Position numbers and translations under genes: made by a program
Shown: piece by piece, positions 1 to 6,929 of the stretch
How the letters are laid out: every line of letters starts with the position of its first letter
Numbering within the stretch: position 1 is the first letter of the stretch
From: Bacteroidota bacterium
Lineage (GTDB): Bacteria > Bacteroidota > Bacteroidia > Sphingobacteriales > Sphingobacteriaceae
Assembly: GCA_025355225.1 (NCBI GenBank)
Contig: JANYAB010000018.1
Location: 1-6,929 of the forward strand
DNA length: 6,929 bases
Direction of reading: 5' to 3'
The notes under the pieces: model-generated
Told to the model about the DNA's origin: nothing
What the model saw: the letters and a program-made list of their open reading frames with translations, nothing else
Databases searched by the model: none

Positions 1-738
1 AATATTTCCAGTTACCATGTGGTTTTAACAAAGCTGAATCCGTCTTTACAAGCGTCTTATGTAGGTGCGACCAATTTGGGGACTCCGGGCCAGGAACAAA
101 CCCAACTAACCAGGGCAGTTGCAGGGCAGCCAATAGGCATACTTTGGGGACCTAAATACGAAGGCGTTGATGCCAATGGAAAATATCTTTACTCGGATGG
201 CAAGGGTGGCAAGGTGCCGTTTGCCAATGCAGTTGACCAGGTTATCGGTAACGGGCTCCCAAAATTCGAGTTTGGTATCACTAACGCATTCAAATACAAA
301 AATTTTGATTTTAACTTTTTCTTAAGGGCATCAATCGGGCACGATCTGATCAACACTTACCGTGCATTTTATGAAAACCCGAACATTGCTACCAGCTACA
401 ACATAGTTAACACCAAATTCTTTAACCCAAATGTAACCGACGGGGCAGCATACAGTAGCTATGATGTTGAAAAAGCATCGTTTTTAAAGCTGGACAATGC
501 AACCTTAGGTTATACATTTAAAATCGGCAAGAATGGTAAACCAGGGATGATAAGTAGTTTAAGAGCTTATGTTTCAGGGCAAAATTTGTTTACAATAACC
601 GGCTATACCGGTGTTGACCCAGAGGTTAGGTACGTGGACCCCGGGAATCCGCCCAATGTGTTAGCTCCTGGCGTCGACCGAAGGGAAACCTGGGTTTATA
701 CACGCTCATTCACCCTGGGCGTTAATATAGGATTTTAA
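1..738 (+). CDS. SusC-like TonB-dependent outer-membrane transporter, C-terminal part (5' end outside window)
   Basis: The frame is open from base 1 to the TAA at 736-738, giving 245 codons. SusC-family proteins are usually around 1000 residues, so this is roughly the last quarter: the C-terminal strands of the outer-membrane beta-barrel. Visible family features, numbered from the first visible codon, are alternating aromatic/polar strands such as FKYKNFDFNFFLRA near 97-110, a DNATLGYTF strand near 165, the GYTGVDPEV motif at 201-209 that is typical of SusC C-termini, and a terminal SFTLGVNIGF. The final Phe fits the C-terminal beta-signal read by the BAM machinery. The protein should import a ligand across the outer membrane using TonB energy, capped by the SusD protein encoded 31 bp downstream. 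The plug, carboxypeptidase-like domain and TonB box are not in view, so the substrate class cannot be judged. A GTG at 19 is an internal codon and not a start. Confidence 0.95.
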   Translation, partial: NISSYHVVLTKLNPSLQASYVGATNLGTPGQEQTQLTRAVAGQPIGILWGPKYEGVDANGKYLYSDGKGGKVPFANAVDQVIGNGLPKFEFGITNAFKYKNFDFNFFLRASIGHDLINTYRAFYENPNIATSYNIVNTKFFNPNVTDGAAYSSYDVEKASFLKLDNATLGYTFKIGKNGKPGMISSLRAYVSGQNLFTITGYTGVDPEVRYVDPGNPPNVLAPGVDRRETWVYTRSFTLGVNIGF

Positions 739-769
739 TTAATATTTTTAAATATAATACTTGCAAATC

Positions 770-2389
770 ATGAAACACATATCATTTAAAAAATATACAC
801 TGTTTGGCATTTTGCTAATAGCAGCATCATGCACCAAGCTTGATGAAAAATCAATACTTTATGACCAGGTAACTGAAGATAATTTTTATAAGACAGACAG
901 GCAACTGGCCGCCGCCGTTGGCGCAGCATATTCACCAATATTTGGTAACTATAATGGGCCAAACAACCCTTTCTTTGACTTAAATGAAGTTACCACTGAC
1001 GAAATAGTAGTACCAACGCGCGGCGCCGACTGGGGCGACGGTGGCCACTGGGTGAGGTTGAAAACACATACTACCACCAGCCAGGATACAAGGCCAAACG
1101 GTGCCTGGAACTTTGGCTTTAGCGGGGTTACTACTTGTAACAAGCTGTTGGTTGCCCTGGCGGCTAGCAAATCGCCCAAGGCAGCAGCTTATGTATCGGA
1201 GCTAAAATGTTTGCGGGCTATTTATTACTACTGGCTGCTCGATTTGTTTGGTAACGTGCCTATCAGTACCGATTTTTCAAATACTGCGCCTCCGGCAACC
1301 AACACACGTGCCGAGGTATACGCCTTTGTTGAAAAGGAGTTGTTGGACAATATAGAGGCCTTGCCAAAAATCGGCACAGGCGATGGCCCTTACTACGGTC
1401 GTGTTACATATTATGCGGCCGAGGCTACTTTGGCTAAATTGTATTTAAATGCTCAGGTTTATACCGGTACACCTCAATACGATAAAGCTATTGCCGCTTG
1501 CGATGTCATTATCAACTCGGGCAAATATTCGCTCATGGCAAATTACGCCGACAATTTTTCGCGTAATAATATCGGTTCGACCGAATCTATCTGGGCAATT
1601 CCTTTTGATGGGGTACATGCCGGCAATTTTACTATCCCGATGACCACTTTGCACCTGCAAAGCCAGGATACCTATCAAATGAACTCACAGCCATGGAACG
1701 GATTCGCTTCGGTACAGGAATTTTATCAATCCTATATCGACCCAACACAAAACCCCGGTCCGCAGGGAACAGTTGTAGGCCTTGACCCGAAAGGCACCCC
1801 TATTACCGGCACCGTCGACAAAAGGATGTTAAATAACTTCCTGGTTGGCCCTCAATACCGGTCCGACGGAGTTACCCCATTGCTTGACGGCGGAGCTGAT
1901 GCTACCGACCCTGATGGCCCTCCTATTACCTTTACTCCGTACATTAACGAGTTGGCCCCAAACGCATGGAGACAGTCCGGCGCACGTATAGGCAAATGGC
2001 AATTTTATAAAGGTATGCAGACTGGCCTTGATAACGATTTGGCTATTTACAGGTATGCCGACATTTTATTGATGAAGGCTGAATTGGTAGCCCGCAAAAA
2101 CGGCAACTGGAGCGATCCGGTTACCCTGGCGTTGGTTAACCAAATCCGTACGGTGCATGGCGGGGTTGATCCCTTCCCTAGTTTAACTGCTGCAACATTT
2201 TTAGCGGAGCGCGGCCGGGAAATGTTCGCAGAGAGCTACAGAAGGCAGGATATGATACGTTTTGGGGTTTATAATGATGCGTACCGTTTCCACGCGGCTG
2301 ATCCGGATACCCACGTAAATATCTTCCCGGTGCCTGCAACTCAAATTAATGCGAACCAAAATCTTAAACAAAACCCGGGATATAATTAA
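770..2389 (+). CDS. SusD/RagB-family nutrient-binding outer-membrane lipoprotein
   Basis: This complete 539-residue protein is a normal length for SusD. I chose the ATG at 770 over an in-frame TTG at 761 because it gives a compact lipoprotein signal peptide: MKHISFKK, a hydrophobic core, then AASC with the lipidated Cys at 21. The acidic/basic stretch after the Cys (TKLDEK) suits surface export in Bacteroidota. Family motifs follow in order. The N-terminal region begins with EDNFYKTDRQLAAAV. Residues 148-165 carry the TPR-like helix LRAIYYYWLLDLFGNVPI. The C-terminal SusD/RagB part has YRYADILLMKAELVA at 427-441, ERGREMFAESYRRQDMIR from 480, and the closing IFPVPATQINANQNL...NPGY. SusD binds ligand at the cell surface and forms a lid over the SusC barrel. 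It lies 31 bp after the SusC stop, so the two are almost certainly co-transcribed. The leader is A/T-rich with no Shine-Dalgarno sequence, as is usual in this phylum. The ligand cannot be deduced. Confidence 0.96.
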   Translation: MKHISFKKYTLFGILLIAASCTKLDEKSILYDQVTEDNFYKTDRQLAAAVGAAYSPIFGNYNGPNNPFFDLNEVTTDEIVVPTRGADWGDGGHWVRLKTHTTTSQDTRPNGAWNFGFSGVTTCNKLLVALAASKSPKAAAYVSELKCLRAIYYYWLLDLFGNVPISTDFSNTAPPATNTRAEVYAFVEKELLDNIEALPKIGTGDGPYYGRVTYYAAEATLAKLYLNAQVYTGTPQYDKAIAACDVIINSGKYSLMANYADNFSRNNIGSTESIWAIPFDGVHAGNFTIPMTTLHLQSQDTYQMNSQPWNGFASVQEFYQSYIDPTQNPGPQGTVVGLDPKGTPITGTVDKRMLNNFLVGPQYRSDGVTPLLDGGADATDPDGPPITFTPYINELAPNAWRQSGARIGKWQFYKGMQTGLDNDLAIYRYADILLMKAELVARKNGNWSDPVTLALVNQIRTVHGGVDPFPSLTAATFLAERGREMFAESYRRQDMIRFGVYNDAYRFHAADPDTHVNIFPVPATQINANQNLKQNPGYN

Positions 2390-2427
2390 GCCATTGCCAG
2401 CGGTCTGATAAACCCCGCCTTTTTGCA

Positions 2428-2455
2428 GAAGGCAAGCAGGTAGCTGCTTGCCTTC
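2428..2455 (+). terminator. Strong hairpin after susD; possible intrinsic terminator or attenuator
   Basis: A perfect 12-bp stem (2428-2439 pairing with 2444-2455, left arm GAAGGCAAGCAG) encloses a 4-base GTAG loop, starting 38 bp after the SusD stop. The tail is only moderately T-rich (CTTGTATTATTTGG), so termination may be partial. Just upstream, 2400-2418 can form a weaker bulged hairpin (GC-GGT...ACC-CC-GC) followed directly by TTTTT at 2420-2424, which could be a second weak terminator. The position between susCD and the VCBS gene suggests that it separates expression of the two parts, or protects the 3' end of the susCD mRNA while allowing read-through. Confidence 0.55.
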
Positions 2456-2515
2456 CTTGTATTATTTGGTACAACAAGGTTTATATAACCCGCAGATCTA
2501 TTGATATTACTAAAA

Positions 2516-5500
2516 ATGAGATACCCCTGCAATAGTGCATTTCTAATTTTTGATTTTGTCCGGAATTCTACATTTATACTGTCTTTTACGTTGATAATTT
2601 TAATGGGCTGCAGTCCGGGGGGAAACCTAAAAAACCAGGACAACCGGCTTTTTTCGTCACTACCAGCATCGGTCACAGGCATAAATTTTGCCAATAATGT
2701 GGCCTATACCGAGCAATTAAACGTTTATACTTATCGCAACTTCTATAACGGTGGCGGAGTGGCAATAGGCGACATTAACAACGATGGGTTGCCTGATATT
2801 TTCTTTTGCGGCAACCAGCAGTCGAACAAGCTATACCTCAATAAAGGGAATTTTCAATTTGAAGACATTACAGAAAAGGCGGGGCTTTCTTCGGCTGGCG
2901 TTTGGTCAACCGGTGTTACTTTTGCCGACGTAAACGGTGATGGGTTATTAGATATTTATATATGTAAGTCCGGTGATTTTTCAGGTAAAAACAGAAGTAA
3001 TCAATTATTTATTAATAATGGCGATCTGACATTTACTGAAAGAGCGGCTGAATACGGGCTTAATAATACTGGTTTGTGCACCCAGGCTGTTTTCTTTGAT
3101 TATGACCACGACGGAGATCTGGATTGTTACCTTCTTAATAATTCATTTAAGTCGGTTGGGAATTATGATTTGATTAAAGATCAGCGCAATACTCCCGATC
3201 CGCTCGGAGGAAATAAGCTGTACCGGAACGACGGAGGTCACTTTACGGATGTAACTCAGCAAGCAGGTATTTACAGCAGTAAAATTGGTTTTGGATTAGG
3301 TGTAACCATTTCGGATGTAAATGGAGATGGCTGGGACGATATTTATGTATCAAACGATTTTTTTGAGCGCGATTATTTATACCTCAATAACAAAGATGGA
3401 ACGTTTAAAGAATGTTTGCCTGACGCTATCCGTGAATTGAGCCAAAACTCTATGGGGGCCGATATAGCCGATATTAACAACGATGGGCGTCCGGATATTT
3501 ATGTTACCGATATGCTGCCCGAAAGCGAGGCCCGGTTAAAAACAAAAACAGCTTTCGAAAATTGGGACAAATACCAGTCCGATCTCAAAAATGGCTATTA
3601 TCAGCAATTTTTGCGCAACGTTCTGCAATTGAACCAGGGGGCTGCGCCTAACAAAAACACCGGTCAAAAACAAGTAAACTTTAGTGAAATTGGCCGCATG
3701 GCAGGTGTGCAAGCTACCGACTGGAGCTGGGGAGCCTTGATAACCGATATGGATAACGATGGGTTTAAAGATATTTTTGTTAGTAACGGTATTTATAAGG
3801 ATCTAACCGACCAGGACTATATCCAGTTCACTGCTAACCCAACGGAGGTAAGAAAAATGATGGTCAGCCAAAAGGATGTTATTCGCAAGCTGATAGATAA
3901 AATGCCATCGCAGGCTTTATCCAACTATGCATTTCACAACAATGGAAACCTAACCTTTAGTAATAAGGCTGCAGAATGGGGTTTAGGAGAGCCTAGCTTT
4001 TCGAACGGTTCGGCCTATGGCGATTTGAATAATGATGGCGCGCTTGATTTGGTGGTTAACAACGTGAACATGCCGGCATTTGTCTATCGTAACAACAGCC
4101 CAAAGTTGCTGCCCCAAAATAAGTACCTGAAGGTGGCCCTGCAGGGTGAAGGCAAAAACCGTTTTGGCCTGGGCACACAGGTAACTGTGTATTATAACCA
4201 TACATTAAGCTACCAGGAACAAATGCCCTCGCGGGGATTTGAGTCGAGCGTGGATCCCCGCTTAAACTTCGGCCTGGGCAAAACTAAAATCATTGATTCG
4301 GTGGTCGTGAATTGGCCCGACGGCAAACAGAAGATATTGAAGGGTGTGTTGCCCAACCAAATGATTACGGTTAGGCAAAACGAATCGATGTTGCCCAAGA
4401 AGGTCAATATTCGTCCGACCCCGGCAAAAAACCTTTTCGCACAAAGTGTGGATAATTATGGGATAGACTTTGTGCACAAAGAAGATGACTTTTCGGATTT
4501 CGACCGTGAACGCCTTATATTCCATATGCACAGTACCGATGGCCCGCGCATAGCCAAGGGTGATGTAAACGGCGACGGACTGGAAGACTTCTATATCTGC
4601 GGCGCCAAAGATCAGGCCGGAGTATTGTATATCCAGACTAAAGAAGGCCGGTTTAAGCGGAGCAATGTGAAATTGTTTGAACAGGATAAAGGCAGCGAAG
4701 ATACCGACTGTTTATTTTTCGACGCGGATGGTGATGGCGACCTCGATTTATATGTATGTAGCGGCGGGAACGAATTTTCGGCCAATTCTACTGAACTAAT
4801 CGACCGTTTGTACATCAATGACGGAAAGGGCCATTTCACCAAATCATCGCAGGTATTGCCTTCGTTTCAGTTTGAAAGCAGTTCCTGCGTAACCGCGGCT
4901 GATTTTGACGGCGATGGCGATCAGGATTTGTTTGTAGGCGTCCGGCTAAAACCGGGCAAGTATGGTTATCCATGTAAGGGGTATATTTTGGAGAACAACG
5001 GAAAAGGCGTTTTTACGGATGTGACCGATAAAGTAGCCCCGGGATTAAAGGAACTCGGCATGGTAACCGATGCAAAATGGTTTGACTACGACCGCGACGG
5101 AAAACCCGATCTGGTGATCTGCGGTGAATATATGCCCATTCGTATTTTCCACAATGAAGGCGGCCATTTAAAGGAAATAACCAGGGAGGCAGGTTTGGGT
5201 ATGACCAATGGTTGGTGGAACAGACTGCAAATAGCCGATATTAATGGTGATGGTTACCCGGATATTGTAGCCGGCAACCATGGGTTAAATTCCCGGTTTA
5301 AAGCCAGTAAGGATAAGCCGGTAAGTATGTATGCGGGCGATTTTGATGACAACGGCAATACAGAGCAAATTGTATGTGCCTACAACGGGGCCAAACAATA
5401 CCCATTTGTGTTAAGGCAGGATATGGTGGCGAGTATACCCTATCTGAAAAAGAAATACCTGCGTTACGAGCAATACAAGGAACAAACTATTGACGACATC

Positions 5501-5914
5501 TTCGGCCCGGATAAACTAAAGGGCGTGTTAAAACTAAATGCCTATGAAATGTGCAGCAGCGTTATCATGAACAACAGGAATGGCACATTTACCTTAAAGC
5601 CGCTGCCGGTGGAAGCACAGTTCTCTACAGTTTTTGGGCTTGATGTTAAAGATTTTGATGGCGACGGCAAGCAAGATATATTGTTGGGCGGCAACTTTTA
5701 TCAGTCGAAGCCGGAAGTCGGGATATATGATGCCAGTTACGGACTGCTATTAAAAGGCGATGGGAAAGGCGGCTTTAAAGCGGTTAGCCCGCAAAGCAGT
5801 GGTATAGTGATAAAGGGGGCTGTGCGTGATATAGTGGATATTAAAGCAGGGAAAAAAAAGCTGCTAATTTTTGCAAAAAATAATGATAAAACGGAAATAT
5901 TAAGTTTTAAATAA
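2516..5914 (+). CDS. Large VCBS/FG-GAP repeat lipoprotein with central ASPIC/UnbV domain (CRTAC1-like family)
   Basis: This complete protein has 1132 residues from the ATG at 2516; an in-frame TTG at 2501 only adds five residues. The N-terminus is a lipoprotein signal: a longish n-region, the core FILSFTLIILMG, then Cys32. Fourteen DxDxDG-type Ca-binding loops begin at residues 86, 138, 195, 267, 319, 411 and 503, then 683, 736, 796, 857, 908, 942 (degenerate, DFDDNGNTE) and 1046. The two sets of seven flank an ASPIC/UnbV domain at about 535-622 (NKYLKVALQGEG to VLPNQMITVRQ). Family signatures between repeats include TDMLPESEAR (331), NGYYQQFLRNVLQLNQG (359-375), DWSWGALITDMDNDG (402), GWWN (899-902) and YPFVLRQDM...PYLKKKY (from 962). 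FG-GAP repeats form integrin-like beta-propellers, so two propellers joined by ASPIC/UnbV is a reasonable inference. No catalytic motif is visible. Such proteins often sit beside SusC/SusD, which fits a ligand-binding or accessory role at the outer membrane. The next gene starts 10 bp downstream. Confidence 0.93.
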   Translation: MRYPCNSAFLIFDFVRNSTFILSFTLIILMGCSPGGNLKNQDNRLFSSLPASVTGINFANNVAYTEQLNVYTYRNFYNGGGVAIGDINNDGLPDIFFCGNQQSNKLYLNKGNFQFEDITEKAGLSSAGVWSTGVTFADVNGDGLLDIYICKSGDFSGKNRSNQLFINNGDLTFTERAAEYGLNNTGLCTQAVFFDYDHDGDLDCYLLNNSFKSVGNYDLIKDQRNTPDPLGGNKLYRNDGGHFTDVTQQAGIYSSKIGFGLGVTISDVNGDGWDDIYVSNDFFERDYLYLNNKDGTFKECLPDAIRELSQNSMGADIADINNDGRPDIYVTDMLPESEARLKTKTAFENWDKYQSDLKNGYYQQFLRNVLQLNQGAAPNKNTGQKQVNFSEIGRMAGVQATDWSWGALITDMDNDGFKDIFVSNGIYKDLTDQDYIQFTANPTEVRKMMVSQKDVIRKLIDKMPSQALSNYAFHNNGNLTFSNKAAEWGLGEPSFSNGSAYGDLNNDGALDLVVNNVNMPAFVYRNNSPKLLPQNKYLKVALQGEGKNRFGLGTQVTVYYNHTLSYQEQMPSRGFESSVDPRLNFGLGKTKIIDSVVVNWPDGKQKILKGVLPNQMITVRQNESMLPKKVNIRPTPAKNLFAQSVDNYGIDFVHKEDDFSDFDRERLIFHMHSTDGPRIAKGDVNGDGLEDFYICGAKDQAGVLYIQTKEGRFKRSNVKLFEQDKGSEDTDCLFFDADGDGDLDLYVCSGGNEFSANSTELIDRLYINDGKGHFTKSSQVLPSFQFESSSCVTAADFDGDGDQDLFVGVRLKPGKYGYPCKGYILENNGKGVFTDVTDKVAPGLKELGMVTDAKWFDYDRDGKPDLVICGEYMPIRIFHNEGGHLKEITREAGLGMTNGWWNRLQIADINGDGYPDIVAGNHGLNSRFKASKDKPVSMYAGDFDDNGNTEQIVCAYNGAKQYPFVLRQDMVASIPYLKKKYLRYEQYKEQTIDDIFGPDKLKGVLKLNAYEMCSSVIMNNRNGTFTLKPLPVEAQFSTVFGLDVKDFDGDGKQDILLGGNFYQSKPEVGIYDASYGLLLKGDGKGGFKAVSPQSSGIVIKGAVRDIVDIKAGKKKLLIFAKNNDKTEILSFK

Positions 5915-5924
5915 GGCAGTGATT

Positions 5925-6500
5925 ATGATAAAAAGTTTTAAATGGTTGGTTTTTATAGTATTGATTAACGCCGTATATTCTTGTAATTCGGACAATGACA
6001 AATACAACAGGCTGGTAAAAAATGAGCTTTCGAGGGGTATTCACAAGGATAGTTTATTTATGGGGATAAAGTTTGGAATGACCCAAAAGGAGTTTTATAC
6101 CTATTGCTGGGTTATGAATAAAAAAGGACTTTTTGTTGATGGGGCTAATAGCATGACAGTTTTATACAAACTGAACAATGAGTTGAAGTATCCCGCCTCT
6201 ATGAATTTTTTTCCGGCTTTTAAGCGGGATAAAATATACAAAATGAGGGCCATGTTTAATTATGACGCATTTGCCCCATGGAATAAACGGCTGTATGCCG
6301 ATAACCTGCAGTTAGACTTATTAAGCCTGTTTAAAAAATGGTACAAAGGCACTGATTTTATCAGCATGAAGGATTCGCTCAAAGGTACCATATTCGTGAA
6401 AGTGGATGGTAACCGACGGATCATCATCGGCAAATACGATGAGGCGCATGTAAAAGTTGATTACACCGATTTGCTGGCAGAAGATAACCTGGTTAAATAA
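5925..6500 (+). CDS. Small predicted lipoprotein of unknown function between two VCBS genes
   Basis: I do not recognise a named family. The ATG at 5925 gives 191 residues; a GTG at 5919 is in frame but adds only two residues before this Met. The N-terminus is a lipoprotein signal: MIKSFKW, a hydrophobic core, then AVYSC with Cys at 20. The mature part is soluble, with no further membrane segment, and is rich in Lys, Tyr and Phe. The segment at 42-57 (DSLFMGIKFGMTQKEF) is the most motif-like part. Its GMTxxE core loosely resembles the GMT motif of BamE/SmpA-type small envelope lipoproteins, but this is a hint only. Cys61 is the only Cys after the lipidated one. Near the C-terminus lies a basic strand pattern, FVKVDGNRRIIIGKYDEAHVKVDY (about 157-180, interrupted here only by charged residues). 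The gap to the upstream VCBS gene is 10 bp and to the downstream one is 1 bp, so all three are probably one transcript and may form one envelope complex. Confidence 0.82.
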   Translation: MIKSFKWLVFIVLINAVYSCNSDNDKYNRLVKNELSRGIHKDSLFMGIKFGMTQKEFYTYCWVMNKKGLFVDGANSMTVLYKLNNELKYPASMNFFPAFKRDKIYKMRAMFNYDAFAPWNKRLYADNLQLDLLSLFKKWYKGTDFISMKDSLKGTIFVKVDGNRRIIIGKYDEAHVKVDYTDLLAEDNLVK

Positions 6501-6501
6501 A

Positions 6502-6929
6502 ATGAATGATTCTTTGTTTAAAAAAAATAGCCGGAATAACATGTTTATCAAGCGTTATTATCTTATATTCTTTTTGTTTATTTCAGTCAGTTGTCATACA
6601 AAGCAAGACGGGAAAGAAAAGAAGCTTTTCGAGCTTTTAGGTTCAGATATAACACATATCGACTTTGTTAACCAATTATCCTATGATAATGATTTCAATA
6701 TTTTTACTTATCGCAATTTTTACAATGGCGGCGGAGTAGCCATAGGGGATATCAACAATGATGGGCTGCCCGATATTTTTTTAGTCGGCAATATGGTGCC
6801 CAGTCGCCTTTATTTAAATAAGGGTAACTTTCAGTTTGAAGATATAACAGAAAAATCCGGGATCAATAAATTAGGGAAATGGTCAACAGGCGTCACTATG
6901 GCCGATGTGAACGGCGATGGGTTGCTGGA
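6502..6929 (+). CDS. Second VCBS/FG-GAP lipoprotein, N-terminal part (3' end outside window), paralogue of the 2516-5914 gene
   Basis: The frame is open from the ATG at 6502 to the window end (142 codons plus two bases). The start is one base after the preceding stop, which suggests translational coupling. An in-frame ATG at 6541 is a serious alternative: it gives a tight signal peptide, MFIKRYYLIFFLFISVSC, with Cys at 18 (Cys31 from the first ATG). After the Cys come HTKQDGKEKK, the N-terminal family segment with ITHIDFVNQLSYDNDF, then TYRNFYNGGGVAIGD and the first two Ca-binding loops, DINNDG and DVNGDG. Over 78 aligned residues (65-142 here against 68-145 of the upstream protein) I count 61 identities with no gaps, so they are tandem paralogues. 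Many third codon positions differ, which argues against a very recent duplication. By analogy the full protein should be about 1100 residues with an ASPIC/UnbV domain, but this is not visible here. Confidence 0.92.
   Translation, partial: MNDSLFKKNSRNNMFIKRYYLIFFLFISVSCHTKQDGKEKKLFELLGSDITHIDFVNQLSYDNDFNIFTYRNFYNGGGVAIGDINNDGLPDIFLVGNMVPSRLYLNKGNFQFEDITEKSGINKLGKWSTGVTMADVNGDGLL

Noticed and set aside
949..1179. Minus-strand open frames inside the SusD gene (also 1445-1678) and several in the large VCBS gene (3983-4842)
   Set aside because: They lie wholly inside strongly supported + strand genes, and their translations show no recognisable domain or signal peptide.
1449..1643. Plus-strand alternate-frame open frame inside SusD
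   Set aside because: The SusD frame is continuous and matches the family through this stretch, so this is a shadow and not a nested gene or frameshift.
2456..2515. Possible Bacteroidota promoter (TATTATTTG near 2460, or TTTATATAAC near 2480)
   Set aside because: The first has one base too many for TAnnTTTG and no TTTG at a suitable -33 distance; the second is merely A/T-rich. Neither is good enough to annotate.
2386..2694. Minus-strand open frame of 102 codons spanning the susD-VCBS gap
   Set aside because: It overlaps the signal peptide and N-terminus of the VCBS gene and runs through the hairpin, and its product has no recognisable feature.
5852..5859. A8 run near the 3' end of the large VCBS gene as a frameshift or slippage site
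   Set aside because: It encodes Lys-Lys in the normal frame, the C-terminal sequence after it reads like the family, and the reading frame stays intact to the stop.
6321..6551. Minus-strand open frame across the end of the small lipoprotein and the start of the second VCBS gene
   Set aside because: It overlaps two + strand genes with clear signal peptides and tight operon spacing, and has no supporting feature of its own.

Overview
The window looks like a piece of a Bacteroidota chromosome, probably from the Sphingobacteriaceae (Mucilaginibacter/Pedobacter-like); the genus is a guess from protein style. The signs are a SusC/SusD pair, several lipoprotein signal peptides, start codons without a clear Shine-Dalgarno sequence but with A/T-rich leaders, and large VCBS/FG-GAP lipoproteins of a kind common in that phylum. 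All genes are on the + strand and coding density is high.

Layout: (1) 1-738 is the last 245 codons of a SusC-like TonB-dependent outer-membrane transporter whose 5' part lies outside the window. (2) 770-2389 is a complete SusD-like surface lipoprotein, the substrate-binding partner of that transporter. (3) 2390-2515 is the only sizeable intergenic gap (126 bp). It holds a perfect 12-bp hairpin that may end or attenuate the susCD transcript. (4) 2516-5914 is a complete 1132-residue lipoprotein with 14 Ca-binding-type FG-GAP/VCBS motifs, arranged seven on each side of an ASPIC/UnbV domain. (5) 5925-6500 is a 191-residue predicted lipoprotein of unknown function. (6) 6502-6929 is the 5' end of a second VCBS lipoprotein, clearly a paralogue of the first and cut by the window end.

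Genes 4-6 are packed like an operon (10-bp and 1-bp gaps) and each begins with a lipoprotein signal peptide. The simplest reading is an outer-membrane uptake locus: SusC/SusD import a nutrient ligand, and the VCBS lipoproteins and small lipoprotein act at the cell envelope, perhaps in ligand capture or as accessory parts of the complex. No glycoside hydrolase, peptidase, sulfatase or regulator is present, so the substrate cannot be named. No RNA gene, mobile element, CRISPR array or pseudogene was seen.

The most noteworthy features are the 7+1+7 architecture of the large VCBS protein, the paralogue-small lipoprotein-paralogue arrangement, and the uncharacterised small lipoprotein between them.
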